The position numbers and the translations under genes were made by a program. This document shows, piece by piece, positions 1 to 11,367 of a DNA stretch of 64,000 bases. Source of the stretch: Neofusicoccum parvum. Taxonomy: Eukaryota; Ascomycota; Dothideomycetes; Botryosphaeriales; Botryosphaeriaceae. The notes under the pieces are model-generated. The model ran no database searches. It was not told the origin of the DNA and was given only the letters and a program-made list of their open reading frames with translations. The first letter of the stretch is position 1. Every line of letters begins with the position of its first letter. The stretch spans positions 1 through 64,000 of the forward strand of contig CP087211.1 of assembly GCA_020912385.1 (NCBI GenBank), given 5' to 3'.

Positions 1-132
1 CCCTCTTACCCTCACTAACCCTAACCCTAACCCTAACCCTAACCCTAACCCTAACCCTAACCCTAACCCTAACCCTAACCCTAACCCTAACCCTAACCTA
101 ACCTAACCTAACCTAACCTAACCTAACCTAAC
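1..132. repeat. Telomere, CCCTAA repeats with a CCTAA variant block
   Basis: Tandem CCCTAA units run from about position 16 to 95, then change to a shorter CCTAA unit up to about 132. The first 15 bases are slightly degenerate. The C-rich strand reads inward from base 1, so this is a left chromosome end. The inner 5-mer variants probably mark older, no longer telomerase-maintained repeats. Confidence 0.97.
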
Positions 133-355
133 TTTTAATTTATTCTATTATCTTTTATTCTTCTTCTATTATTTTTTTTTCTACTTCTACTTCTAGTTCT
201 ACTTCTACTTCTTTTTTTTCTTTTTCTTTTTTTTCTTCTTTTTCTTCTTCTTCTTCTAGCTTTACTTCTAGTTTTAACTCTTTTAATTCTAGTTCTAATT
301 CTAGTCCTAGTTTTATTTTCCTACTACTATTATTATGTATATTACTCTTATTCTA

Positions 356-470
356 GTTAAAATTACTAATCCTCACTCTACTTAAAATTACTAACCCTCA
401 CCCTAGTTTAAAATTACTATCCCTCACCCTCACCCTCACCCTCACCCTAGTCTAAAATTACTAACTCTTA
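356..470. repeat. Telomere-like spacer minisatellite, block 1
   Basis: Imperfect tandem units combine AAAATTACTA with ACCCTCACCCT, a degenerate telomere-like motif. The same unit recurs at about 2255-2345 and 4320-4445. Each block precedes a copy of the helicase 3' end on the plus strand, so it appears to be the outer part of a repeating subtelomeric module. Confidence 0.75.
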
Positions 471-984
471 TCCTACTTTTACCAACTATAAAAACTTTTA
501 TATTAAATTATTATTCTCTATTTCTATTATCTCTTACTTTTCCTTCTATTTAATTTCTTCTCTTTTATACTTTTAAATTATTTTTTATCAACTATACTAT
601 AGTAGTTTAATAATCTATCTATTACTTCTTTTTACTTCTTCTAGTTCTAGTTCTAGTTCTACTTCTTCTAGTTCTACTTCTTCTAGTTCTAGTTCTACTT
701 CTTCTAGTTCTACTTCTTCTAGTTCTACTTCTACTTCTTCTAGTTCTACTTCTTCTAGTTCTACTTCTTCTAGTTCTACTTCTTTTAAACCCACCTACCT
801 TCTACCTCTTTTATATTACTTAATATTTATTATTTAATTCTATAAAAATACCCCTCTATTAATATTTACTTGATTTATCTCACCCTTATTTTTACTTATT
901 ACTAGTTATTATAGTATTTAAAACTTCCTCTTTATTCTACTATCTTTTTTATTTTTATTTTAATTTTTATTTTTATTTTTTATT

Positions 985-1170
985 TTATTTTTCTCTACCC
1001 TTCCTATCAGCTATAAAAGCTTCTAAGCTAAGTTATTACTCTCGAGCTTATCCTTTCTCTATGTCTATTTAAGATATCTTAGTAACTTATCTTTATCTTT
1101 ATTCTTATCCTCTACTACTAGTTATTCTTACTTCTACTTCTCTCTCTTCTAGCCGCTATAACCTCTACTA
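985..1170 (-). pseudogene. Relic 1 of telomere-linked helicase 3' end
   Basis: The stretch beginning CTCTACCCTTCCTATCAG aligns by eye with 3086-3270 and 5360-5540, which encode the C-terminal tail of the helicase. It differs mainly by C-to-T and G-to-A changes. It is short and truncated and is the most decayed of the three copies, lying nearest the telomere. No reading frame survives. Confidence 0.7.
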
Positions 1171-1192
1171 ACTCTAACTACCTCCTTCTACC

Positions 1193-1796
1193 AACCCTAA
1201 CTGCCTCCGGCGGCCGGCTGAGCCGGGCTCTTTACTGACGGGTTAGTGGGCCTAACCCCTCCAACTACCTCCCTCTACCAACTCTAACTACCTCTCTCCA
1301 TCAACCCTAACTGCCTCCGGCGGCCGGCTGAGCCGGGCTCCTCTCGGACGGGTTAGTGGGCCTAACTCTCTACCTTTACTCCTTCCCTCCACCTCTACTC
1401 CACTCCATCAACCCTAACTGCCTCCGGCGGCCGGCTGAGCCGGGCTCTTTACTGACGGGTTAGTGGGCCCAACCCCTCCAACTACCTCCCTCTACCAACC
1501 CTAACTGCCTCCGGCGGCCGGCTGAGCCGGGCTCCTCTCGGACGGGTTAGTGGGCCTAACCCTCCACCTTCACTCCTTCCCTCCACTCCTTCCCTCCACT
1601 TCACTCCACTCCATCAACCCTAACTGCCTCCGGCGGCCGGCTGAGCCGGGCTCTTTACTGACGGGTTAGTGGGCCCAACCCCTCCAACTACCTCCCTCTA
1701 CCAACCCTAACTACCTCTCTCTATCAACCCTAACTGCCTCTAGCGGCCGGCTGAGCCGGGCTCTTTACTAACGGGTTAGTGGTGGGTCTAATCTCT
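1193..1796. repeat. Six GC-rich units, each with CCCTAAC and GGGTTAG
   Basis: Nearly identical 64-bp units start at 1193, 1303, 1410, 1497, 1616 and 1736. Each starts AACCCTAACTGCC, contains a GCCGGCTGAGCCGG hairpin-like core and ends near ACGGGTTAGTGGG. Spacers are irregular CT-rich sequence of 23-56 bp. Two alternating core variants occur (CTCTTTACTGA and CTCCTCTCGGA). The last unit shows C-to-T changes. The telomere motif is present in both orientations within one unit. Confidence 0.85.
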
Positions 1797-2254
1797 CTCT
1801 ATTTTATTACTCTCTATTCTTCTAATAACCCTAACCCTAACTCCAACCCTCGACGTCGATATCTCCTGCTGTGCAGGAGTTTGTTAGTTCTAGTTATAAT
1901 TCTACTTCTACTTCTACTATTACTTCTACTATTACTTCCTAGTTCTACTTCTAGTTCTTAGTTCTAGTTCTACTTTTAATTCTACTTCTAGTCCTACTTT
2001 TAATTCTATTTCTAGTTCTACTTTTAATTTTCTATTTCTAGTTCTACTTCTAGTTTTACTTCTACTTCTTTTTTTTTCTAGCTTTACTTCTAGTTTCAAC
2101 TCTTCTAATTCTAATTCTAGTTCTAGTTCTAGTTCTAGTTCTAGTCCCTAGTTCTAGTTCTAGTTCTAGTTCTAGTCCCTAGTTCTAGTCCCTAGTTCTA
2201 GTTCTAGTTCTAGTTCTAGTCCCTAGTTCTAGTCCCTAGTTCTAGTTCTAGTTC

Positions 2255-2345
2255 CTATTTAAAATTACTAACCCTCACCCTAATCTAAAATTACTAACCC
2301 TCACCCTAGTCTAAAATTACTAACCCTCACCCTAGTCTAAAATTA
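2255..2345. repeat. Telomere-like spacer minisatellite, block 2
   Basis: Tandem TAAAATTACTAACCCTCACC units, the same as at 356-470 and 4320-4445. It lies outside the second helicase 3'-end copy (3061-4260), in the same relative place as the other two blocks. Confidence 0.75.
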
Positions 2346-3060
2346 TCAACTCTTATTCTACTTTTACTACCTCTATTTCTATTATATCTTTTACTTTCTT
2401 TCTATTTAATTTCTTCTCTTTTATACTCTTCTTCTTCTTCTTCTACCTTCCTTTATTTAGTTCTAGTTCTTCTAGTTCTTCTAAAATTCTACTTCTATTT
2501 CTAGTTCTAACTTTTAATTCTAGTTACTTCTACTTCTTTCTAGTTCTTCTAGTTCTTCTAGTTCTTCTAGTTCTTCTAGTTCTTCTAGTTCTTCTAGTTC
2601 TTCTAGTTCTTCTAATTTTATTTCTACTTCTACTTCTACTTCTACTTCTACTTCTACTTCTACTTCTGGTTTTAACTCTAGTTTTAACTCTAGTTTTAAT
2701 TCTAGTTCTAGCTTTAATTCTAGTTCTAGTTCTAGTTCTAGTTCTAGTTTTTTTTTAAAATCCATCTTTTACCTCTTCTATATATATTACTTAATATTCG
2801 TATTTAATTCCACTCAATTCTATTTATATAGTAATACTTATCCAGCTATTATTATTTCTAAAATAAACTGGTACTTACTATTTATTTATTTGTTTATTTA
2901 TTTATTCATTTATTCTTTTTAAATCCATCTTTCTTATTTATTTCTACCTACTCTTTTTCAACTATTACTTCTTTCTCTATTAGTTCTAAAATTTTACTAG
3001 CTCTCTCTACCTACTAGCTAGTCCTATCCATCTATTTCCATTAGCTCTATTACTTTCCTA

Positions 3061-3975
3061 CCCCTCTTCCTACTCCTCTATTAAGCTCTCCACCCTTCCT
3101 GTCAGCCATAAAAACTCTCGAGCCAAGTTATTGCTCTCAAGCTCGTCCTTCCTCCATGCCTGTCCAAGATATCCTAGTAGTCTATCTTTATCTTCATCTC
3201 CATCTCCATCTCCATCTCCATCTCCATCCTCTACCGCTGCCGCCACTGCCGCCGCTACCACTCCTCCTACTACTTCCTTCTCTCCTAGCCGTAACAACCA
3301 CCTCTTCCACACCCTTTGATACCCGTGCTTGATCCCGTACAACGTACCAATCATCACCCCGAAGAACTGGCACTCGCTGCCCTGAACCTGCCGCCACCCC
3401 TGCCTACCATTACTCTCCCACCTGTTGCAGATTGCCTGTGGTACCCCGCAGCGAAAGCAGCCCGAGTACCTCTTAAACCTGATTCTTCCCTGCATCTCGC
3501 GCCTCTCCCCATCTGCCTGCCTACCCCGCTCTGTTGGACAGTGGCTAACACTGTGCTGGTCTTCCCTACCCGCTGCCTTGCACACTAAACACACCCTCTT
3601 CCACCTCTGCAGCTTTCTCTGAAGCAGTTCTGCATCTGTATACACCTATTATGTCTGCCTGGCCTGCCTTACCCTTATTCCTACCTGCTGCTGCTGCTGC
3701 TGCCTTCGAAACTCCTACCTGTCTAATTCTCTTTATTACGTACTCTGCTCTTCCTTCCAACTTCCCTGCCGACTTTCCTGCTGATTTTCCTACTGTATTC
3801 TCTACTGCTCTTCTTACTACGTCCTCTGCTGCTCTCTTTACTACTGCTCCTACTACTACTGCTGCTTTCTTTACTGCTCTCTTTGCTGCTACTGCTCCTA
3901 CTGCCACTACTGCTTTCTTTACTACTCCCTTTACTGCGTCCTCTCCTGCTCTCTTTGCTGCTGCTGCTGCTCCCT

Positions 3976-4007
<32 letters not shown>

Positions 4008-4260
4008 AGTAGTGCTCCCTCTGCTGCTACTGCTACTGGTGCTCCCTCTACTGCTCCCTCTGCTACTCCCTCTACTACGTCCTCTCCTACTCCCTTTCCT
4101 ACTGTAGTTGCTGCTGCTCCCTCTGCTACATCCTCTCCTACTCCCTTTGCTATTACTGCTGCTAGTGCTTCCTCTACTACTAGTCCTGCTGCTATCCTAG
4201 CTGCTACTACTACCATCGTTGCCCTAAGCTGCTGCTAGTCCTACTACTATCCTGGCTACT
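3061..4260 (-). pseudogene. Copy 2: 3' end only of the telomere-linked helicase gene
   Basis: 3070-3645 is open and encodes the helicase C-terminal tail: a cysteine-rich region (CLVC, then SHCP, then CFRCG and ICNRW) followed by a conserved tail ending near LIEE. It matches 5330-5884 residue for residue in most places. Upstream, 3646-4260 matches the Gln-rich linker of the longer copy but is expanded into CTG/CTA triplet repeats. Homology ends near 4330 before any helicase motif, so this is a truncated tandem duplicate without a helicase core. It keeps CAG codons where the longer copy has TAG, for example opposite 5627. Confidence 0.82.
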
Positions 4261-5329
4261 ACTACTACTGCTGCTGCCGCTGCTGCCGCCACTGCTGCCA
4301 CCGCCACTACCACCACTACCACTATATACATCACCCTCACTCTACTCAAAATTACTAACCCTCACCCTACTCAAAATTACTAACCCTTACCCTACTTAAA
4401 ATTGCTAACCCTCATCCTACTCAAAATTACTATCCCTCACCCTACTCTTACTAACTGTTAAAAACTCCTATATTAAATTATTACTCTCTACTTTTAAATC
4501 TATTATTCTTCTTCTAGTTCTTTTAGTTCTAGTTTTAGTTCTACCTCTAGTTTTAACTCTAGTTCTAGTTCTAGTTCTAGTTCTAGTTCTAGTTCTAGTT
4601 CTAGTTCTAGTTCTAGTCTTAGTTTCTAATTCTAGTTTTAGTTCTAGTTCTTCTAATTCTAGTTCTACTTCTTCTAGTTCCTTCTAGTTTTTTTTTTTTT
4701 TTTTTTTTTTTTCTTTTTTAATTCTTCTAGTTCTTCTAGTTCCTTTAGTTCTACCTCTAGTTCTAGTCTTAATTTCTAATTCTAGTTTTAGTTTTAGTCC
4801 TTCTAATTCTTTTTTAATTCTTTTAGTTCTTCTAGTTCTTTTAATTCTAGTTCTACTTCTTCTAGTCCTTCTAGTTTTTTTTATTTTTTTTTTTTTTGTT
4901 TTTTTTAATTCTTCTAGTTCTTCTAGTTCTTCTAGTTCTTCTAGTTCTTCTAGTTCTTCTAGTTCTTCTAGTTCTTCTAGTTCTTCTAGTTCTTCTAGTT
5001 CTTCTAGTTCTTCTAATTCTACTTCTACTTCTAGTTTTAATTCAAGTTTTAATTCTAGTTCTACCTCTAGTTTCAACTCTAGTTTTAATTCTAGTCCTAG
5101 CTTTAATTCTAGTTCTAGTTCTTTTAAATCCATCTTTCACCTCTTTTATATATCACTTTATATCTGTATTCAATTCCATTTAATTCTACTCATATAGTAC
5201 ATCCAGTTATTATTATTCCTAAAAATCTATCTTTCTTGTTTATTCCCACTCTTTTCAACTATTACTCCTCTATTAGTTCCATCTTACTAGCTCTACCTAC
5301 TAGCTAGCCCTATCTATCTATTAGCTTTA
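4261..5329. repeat. Spacer and minisatellites between helicase copies (block 3)
   Basis: Contains CTG/CTA triplets (to about 4325), AAAATTACTAACCCTCACC units (about 4345-4445), then long TTCTAG/TTCTTC arrays with T-runs (about 4500-5130), then a sequence also found at about 2756-3060. This is the third appearance of the same order of elements. No gene is supported; the Glu-Leu and Leu-Val open frames are repeat artefacts. Confidence 0.8.
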
Positions 5330-8300
5330 TTATCTCCCTACTCCTCTCTCCTCTATTAAGCTCTCCACCCTTCCTATCAGCCATAAAAACTCCCGAGCCA
5401 AGTTATTACTCTCGAGCTCGTCCTTCCTCCATACCTGTCTAAGATATCCTAGCAGTCTATCTTTATCTTCATCTCTATCCTCTACCGCCGCCGCCGCTAC
5501 TCCCGCTCCTACTACTTCCTCTCCTAGCCGTAATAACCACCTCTTCCACACCGTCTTATACCCGTGCTTGATCCCGTATAATATACCAATTATCACCCCG
5601 AAGAACTGGTACTCGCTGCCCTGAACCTACCGCCACCCCTGCCTACCATTACTCTCCCATCTATTGCAGATTGCCTGTGGTACCCCGCAGCGAAAGCAGC
5701 CCGAGTACCTCTCAAACCTGATTCTTCCCTGCATCTCGCGCCTCTCCCCATCCGCCTGCCTACCCCGCTCTGTTGGACAGTGGCTGACGCTGTGCTGGTC
5801 TTCCCTACCTGCTGCCTTACATACTAAACATACCCCCTTCCACCTCTGCAGCTTTCTCTGAAGTAGTTCTGCATCTGCATACACCTGTTGTGTCTGCCTG
5901 GCCTGCCTTGCCCTTATTCCTACCTGCTGCTGCTGCTGCCTTTAAAACTCCTGCCTGTCTGATTCTCTTTGTTGCGCATTCTGCTCTTCCTCCTGCTGTC
6001 TTTCCTGCTGACTTTCCTGCCGACTTTCCCGCTGATTTTCCTGCTGCTTCTCTCTTTGCTGCTGTCGTATCCTCTGCTGCTGCTCTCTTTGCTGCTGATT
6101 TTCCTGCTGCCGCATCCTCTACTGCTGCTCTCTTTGCTGCTGCTCCCTCCACTGCTGCCCCTGCTGCCGCTGCTGGTACTGGTCTACCCTCTGTTCTTCC
6201 TCTACCTCCCTGTCTACCTCTTCCACCTCATCTACCTCTTCCACCTCATCTACCTCCTCTACCTCCTCCTCCTCATTATTATCATTATTATCATCATCCG
6301 TGATCTCTCGCCTAGACTCCCTGCTCCTTCTACAAAAATCACACTTTTCTTCCCCCTCCTCCTGCCTGCATTCTATCCGCCTAAAACTACCATCTAAAAA
6401 CTCGTCCATCACCGTTCTCCTACACAGTCCCCCATCTAGATACTGCCTTACCAGCCGGTCATCGCTCTTCTCCCCCCCCTGAACCATCACTGCTCTGCTG
6501 GCCAGTCCATCCCTTCCCGCCCTGCCGCTCTCCTGCGCGTAGTCCAGAAAATCCCGCGGCTCATCCGTGTGGATGATGAGCCTGATGCCTGGAATGTCAA
6601 TCCCCATGCCCAGCGCGCTGGTGGCCACCACTACACGCACCACTCCCGCCTTGAAGTCCTCTAGCACCTCCTTCTTCCTAGCTTCTGATATCTTGCTGTA
6701 AAATGCCTCGCACTGGAACAGCCCTGCGTCCACCAAGCTCTTCACCCTGGTCACTGTGTTGCAGTAGATGACCACCTTTCCTTCTACCGTTGCCTGTAGT
6801 TCCTCTTCCACCATCTCTTCTATTTTCCTATTCTGCGCCTCCTTCCCTCCTTGTCTTCCTCGCCATCCTCCCCCTCTCCCTCCTCCCCCTCCTCCCCCTC
6901 CTCTCCCTCCTCTCCCTCCTCTCCCTCCTCCATTCTCCACCTCCACCTCCAACTCCACCCCCACCACCTGGTAGCTGATGTTTCTGCGGGTAGTAACCGC
7001 CCTGAACACCACCACCTCGGCCGCAGTCCAGCCCATCCTGCGCCACAGCTCAGCCTCTTTGCTGGGTGGTAGCGTTGCTGTGAGCAGAACCATCTGCGTT
7101 TCTGCCGCCATAAGCTTCCCCAGCTGCTGCAGCTGCTTACGGAAGTCCACCTGGTCGTTCAGCACCACGTGGCACTCGTCGATGATGATCCTGTCCAGCT
7201 GCCTCATCGCCCTGAGCCGGTTTAAAAACGTCATGAACTCGTCGCTCAGTGCTGCCTCTGGCGTGACCAGCACGATGGACTCCGCGTCTGGTGGCCGCCT
7301 CGCCTCCTATTCTGCACAGCTAATGCCCAGCTTGCTGCAGCGCTCTTTCATGTCCGCTCGCAGCGCGATGAGTGGTACTACCACTACCGTCGTTCCTCCT
7401 GGCTCCGTCCAAGCTGGCAGCATGAACAAGATGCTTTTCCCAGCTCCGGTTGGCATCACTGCCACCACCGGGCTCACTCCAGCCTAGATGGCGGTCACTG
7501 CCTCTTCCTAGACGCTGCGGAACTCGGCTTTCTTTCCCATCAACCTTTGCAGCTGCTCCTTCGCGTTGGCCCTCTTCAGCCTCGCCCAGCGGTCTAGCCG
7601 CTCCTCGTCCGCGTCGTCCTCAAACGGGCAGCGCTTTCTCTTCCTAGAAGCCGGTTCCTGGCTTTTAAATGCCGACTAGAAGCCTAAGAAGCGGTGCTAG
7701 TCGGTGCTGGAAGCGCGGAACAGCAGCCTCTTCTCCGCCACCACGCCCGCCTGCTCCATCATCCCACGCGCGTAGATCAAGCCCGCGGTGTGGGATGTGT
7801 GTCCTGCCTAGGCGTCTGCAATGGCTGCTGCTGCCCGGTCTTCTCCCTCCACCTCCATCTGCTGCTGCTGCTCCTGCTCATTCCCATTCTCTCCTCCCCC
7901 CTCCTCATCTACCCTGAACGCGCTGGAGCCGCGCATGAACCGCCTGCTGATGCCGATGGCGACGTCCCTGTACGCTCTGACCGTCAGCTCCTGGCCTAAG
8001 CCGATCCTGCTCTCCTTCTTCATCGCCTCCCTCATGCGCTCCGTCGTCCACCTCTTCTCCCCCGCCTCCGCCGGCCACATGTGGGCCGAGATCTGCTGGC
8101 TCCCACCTCGCACCGCTGCCAGCATGCGCTGGTGGAATGGCAAGACTAGCCACAGATACCACACCACCAGCTCCCCCACCTCCCTGGGCAGATACCTGTG
8201 GATCACCTTGACATCCCCGGACATGGCGTAGCCCTTGTGGTAGCGCGTGACGAACACGACTAGCCCGTCCTCTACGAAGATGTTGCGGTGCCCTCCCTTG

Positions 8301-10954
8301 GCCGTGTTGCTGTACCTGATGCTGAGAATCTCCGGCCCTCTCGCCGGCTGCCCACCGGTGATGTGCATCAGCAGCAGCAGCTTCTCCCTAAACTCGGCCA
8401 CCTGCGCTGCATATGCATCCACCGCCTGCCTGCTGATGCCTGAGCTCGTGTTTTTCCTGGTGAACCTCTTCCTCACAGCAGTGATTCCCATGATCCTGTT
8501 GAACAGCCAAGTGTTCCCGTCTGCTAGCAGCCTGGTGCGCTGGTCCCGCAGAAAGCTCCACCCTCTGCGCTCCTCGGCTGGGTTGTCCCTGATGGAATGC
8601 CACGGCACTGCTGGCACGTCCATTTCCCCATGCTCTTTCTTGTGGCTGCTGTGGCCGCCAAACAGCAGCTCCTAGAGCAGCAGCTGGCGACTGTCGTTCA
8701 GCAAGCCGTGCACCATGCCCCTGAACTTGGCCATGGTGAACTGGATGCCCTGGTACAGCAGCTGCTCCCGCCCATTCCATCCCACATGGCCCTTGGTGGT
8801 GGTGTTGTAGTGGATCTTCATCCCATAAGTGCGCAGATCCAGTATCCACTGCATGGGACTGTGGCTGCCTCGGATCATGAAGCTGTCCATCATCTTGGTC
8901 ACCAGCTCCAAGCAGCTCATCTTCATCTGGCTGCGCTGGCTGCGCTGGCTGCGCTGGCTGCGCTTGCTGCGCCCACTGCTGTCCCTGGCGCTGCCCTGGC
9001 CGCTGTTCCTGCTGCTGCCCTGGCCGCTGCTGGTCCTGCTGCTGGCGCTGTCCTGGCCACTGCTGCTCTGGCCGGCGCTGCTCTGGCTGCTGCTGCTCCT
9101 GCCGCCCTGGCTGCGCCCGCTGCGCCCACTGCTGTCCCTGGCGCTGCCCTGGCCGCTGTTCCTGCTGCTGTCCTGGCCACTGCTGCTCTGGCCGGCGCTG
9201 CCCTGGCCGGCGCTGCCCTGGCCGGCGCTGCTCCTGCTGCCCTGGCTGCTGCTGCTGCTCCTGCCGCCCTGGCTGCGGCTGCTGCTACTGCTGCTGCCAG
9301 CATCGCCTCCACCATAACCGCCAGCGCCGTCCTCCTCCTCCTCCTCCTCCTCCTCCTCCTCCTCCTCCTCCTCCTCCTCCTCCTCCTCCTCAAAGTCCCA
9401 TGCGCTGCCCCCACTGCTGAACTCCTCCCCACCATCCTCCTCCCCTTCTGCTGCTGCTGCTGCTGCTGCTGGACCCACCATCTCCAGCGCCTTCTGCACC
9501 ACCATGAAGCGCCCCACCTTGATGATGGCCGACAGAATCGCAGTGTACAGACCCGGCTCCCTCCAGCCGGTGGGCGTGACCCCCTGCACCGCCAGAGCGC
9601 AGACCAGAGCGCTGTCGTACTCGCGCTGCGTGATCCTCTGGTTCAGCAGTTCAATGCAAAAGTCCAAGCACGCCTTCTGGATCCCGGACAGCTTTGGTGG
9701 CAGCTGCTGCTGCTGCTGCTCTTCTGAATCAGCTCCTTCTTCTTCATTATCATCATTATCACTTCTTCCTCCCTCTTCTTCCTCGCTTCCTTCATCTCTT
9801 CCTCCCCCTTCTTCTTGCTTTGCAGCTTGCTCCGCCTCCTCCATCAGCCTAGTGAACGCCCTGGACTGCCTGCGGGTGAACCTGTACTCTGGCCTTCTCC
9901 AGTCATGCTCTTCCTGCTGCTGCCCCTGCTGCTGCTGCCGCTGCTGCTGCGTCCTGACGAAGAACATCAGCACCTGCTTCCACGCCCTCGACCTGTCCGC
10001 GACCGCGTTTTCCTCCATGTACGGCTGCAGCGGGTGGTACCGGTTCTGGTGCTTCTCCGTCCTCATCAGCTCCATGCGGATGAATATGCCGACCTGCTGG
10101 GTTACCGCCTGCTGGCCGATGCGCGCAACGTCGTCCATGGCTTTCCAGATGGCCGCCGCCACCGGCTCCTCCTCCTCCTCTGGCCTGTCCGGGTTGGCGT
10201 TGGGCTCCTCAACCGACGCTAGCAGATCGTCGCGGTCCAGCCGCGCCAGATACGGCAGCCACTGCGTCCTGTCCAGCCACGGGCTGACCTCGTCCTTCTC
10301 CCCGTCCTCGATGGTGGCCCGCGCCCGCTTCTCCAGCTCCTCCCAGTTCCGGTTCGCCTTGTTCCACGCCTGCTGCCACAGCTGCTCTCCGCCCTGCTGG
10401 CCTGGGTCTACCTGCTCTTCCTGCTCTTCCCGCTCTTCCTGCGCTTCTTCTGGCTGGCACACTTCAAAGTACTGCGAGCCGTGGAAGGTGGGGAAGAAGC
10501 GCTGGCAGCGGACCTGTTTCACCGCTTCTTGAAGCCTCTTGTCCAACCCTTCTTCAGTCCTCCTACTCAGCCGGCCTCTGCTTCCCCCTCCAACTGACCA
10601 TCCATGCTCGACGCGCTAGTGCTTCTTCATCGTCATCTTATCCCCCTTGGTGTCCCTGCAGATATACCGGCAGTTGCCGGGGTCCTTCTGGCACAGCAGT
10701 CCATCTTCGAACAGTGGGAGCTCGGCGACGGGCCGCTCCACCCGGGCCGGCACCTCTAGCTCGCTGGGAAACATGATCAAGCCGTGCCATCCTCCGCTGA
10801 CCTCGCCGCTGATGAGTTCCGCCTGCTTCCGGCCCATCCGGTGGTGTTTCCCCTGCAAGTGGCCTTCCACCTGGTCCGGCCAGACCGCGTGCCGGCACTC
10901 CCTGCAGATCACGAGCCGGTATTCCGCCTGGTGATGAAAGTAAGCTGTCGCCAT
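5330..10954 (-). pseudogene. Telomere-linked RecQ-type helicase, RIP-inactivated
   Basis: One reading frame runs from an ATG at 10954 to a TAA at 5330 (about 1,875 codons). In order it holds: an N-terminal Cys2-His zinc region (CRECRH, then HLQGKHH); a Ser/Gln/Gly-rich repeat and a poly-Glu tract (about 9000-9400); a conserved middle region (7808-8623); a RecQ core with Walker A GAGKS (7433-7447), DECH box (7169-7180), a conserved TATLP, and the C-terminal motif QESGRAGRDG; a Gln-rich linker; and a cysteine-rich tail. The frame is broken by eleven stops with codons at 10616, 8672, 7808, 7697, 7676, 7508, 7484, 7307, 6119, 5942 and 5627 (lowest base). Ten are TAG, one is TAA. Each is one C-to-T or G-to-A transition from TGG, CAG or CAA. 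Such helicases are known next to fungal telomeres. This copy cannot make a full protein. Confidence 0.9.
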
Positions 10955-11121
10955 TTGGTGCGCTAGTTAGTATTTTGCCTGGCCGATGCTGAAAGTTGCT
11001 GGAGAGAGAATAGTGCTGGTGTAAGAAAGCTCGTAAATGCTACTACTACTACTACTACTACTGCTGCTACGCTGCTGCCGCCGCCGCCGCACGGATCACC
11101 CTTACCCCATCAAAAAACCTC

Positions 11122-11134
11122 AACCCTAACCCTA
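11122..11134. repeat. Interstitial telomere-like sequence
   Basis: AACCCTAACCCTA, two telomere units in the same orientation as the chromosome end, located about 170 bp behind the start of the helicase gene. It may mark a former chromosome end or an internal junction. Short enough that chance cannot be excluded. Confidence 0.55.
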
Positions 11135-11264
11135 CTCTTACCCCAAGTGGCTGGTTTTCTCACGACGCAGCGGTCGGATTTTAAGGTGGCTCATATAAAA
11201 AGTGGTCGCAGAGCCACGCTTGGAAATCTGACCGAGTGTAGACTCGATCCGAGCACCTCGCTCC

Positions 11265-11358
11265 AAATCCAGTGCGGTAAATCCAGTGCGGTGCGCGTCC
11301 AGCCCACCCGACGATTCTTTCCCACACAATCTAAATCCAGCGCGGTCGCGCTGGATTT
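11265..11358. repeat. Direct and inverted repeats, possible DNA-transposon end
   Basis: AAATCCAGTGCGGT occurs twice in tandem (11265-11278, 11279-11292). A third related copy (from 11333) forms a perfect 12-bp palindrome with a 2-bp centre: AAATCCAGCGCG, GT, CGCGCTGGATTT (11333-11358). Compact inverted repeats of this kind occur at ends of small DNA transposons. No transposase is present and the opposite end was not found. Confidence 0.5.
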
Positions 11359-11367
11359 GCGTCTTTC

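Larger units (their letters stand above)
133..3060. repeat. Pyrimidine-rich subtelomeric minisatellite region
   Basis: The plus strand is almost free of G and is built from TTCTAG, TTCTAC and TTCTTC type units, for example about 640-782, 2100-2260 and 2530-2755. Translations of these stretches (Leu/Ser or Glu/Leu runs) are low-complexity artefacts and no gene is supported. Embedded in it are separately listed telomere-like spacers, a relic of a helicase 3' end and six GC-rich units. Confidence 0.85.
10955..11367. other. Region upstream of the helicase; microsatellites, no gene
   Basis: Holds CTA/CTG/CCG triplet repeats at about 11038-11092, a short internal telomere-like stretch, and a GC-richer block of about 230 bp with direct and inverted repeats just before a decayed LTR. 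The helicase promoter would lie at its left side, but no clear TATA element was identified. Confidence 0.6.

Noticed and set aside
1779..5183. Open frames made of Leu/Ser, Glu/Leu or Lys/Glu runs
   Set aside because: They are translations of TTCTAG and TTCTTC minisatellites, exist in several frames at once and show no domain or start context.
8597..9727. Long plus-strand frames over the helicase (Ala/Leu-rich)
   Set aside because: Antisense shadow of the Ser/Gln/Glu-rich helicase region caused by triplet repeats; the minus strand carries the conserved protein.
7307..10618. UAG recoding as an amino acid in the helicase
   Set aside because: All sites are explained by RIP transitions; the paralogous copy has CAG at one of them, and other genes in the window use TAG as a normal stop.
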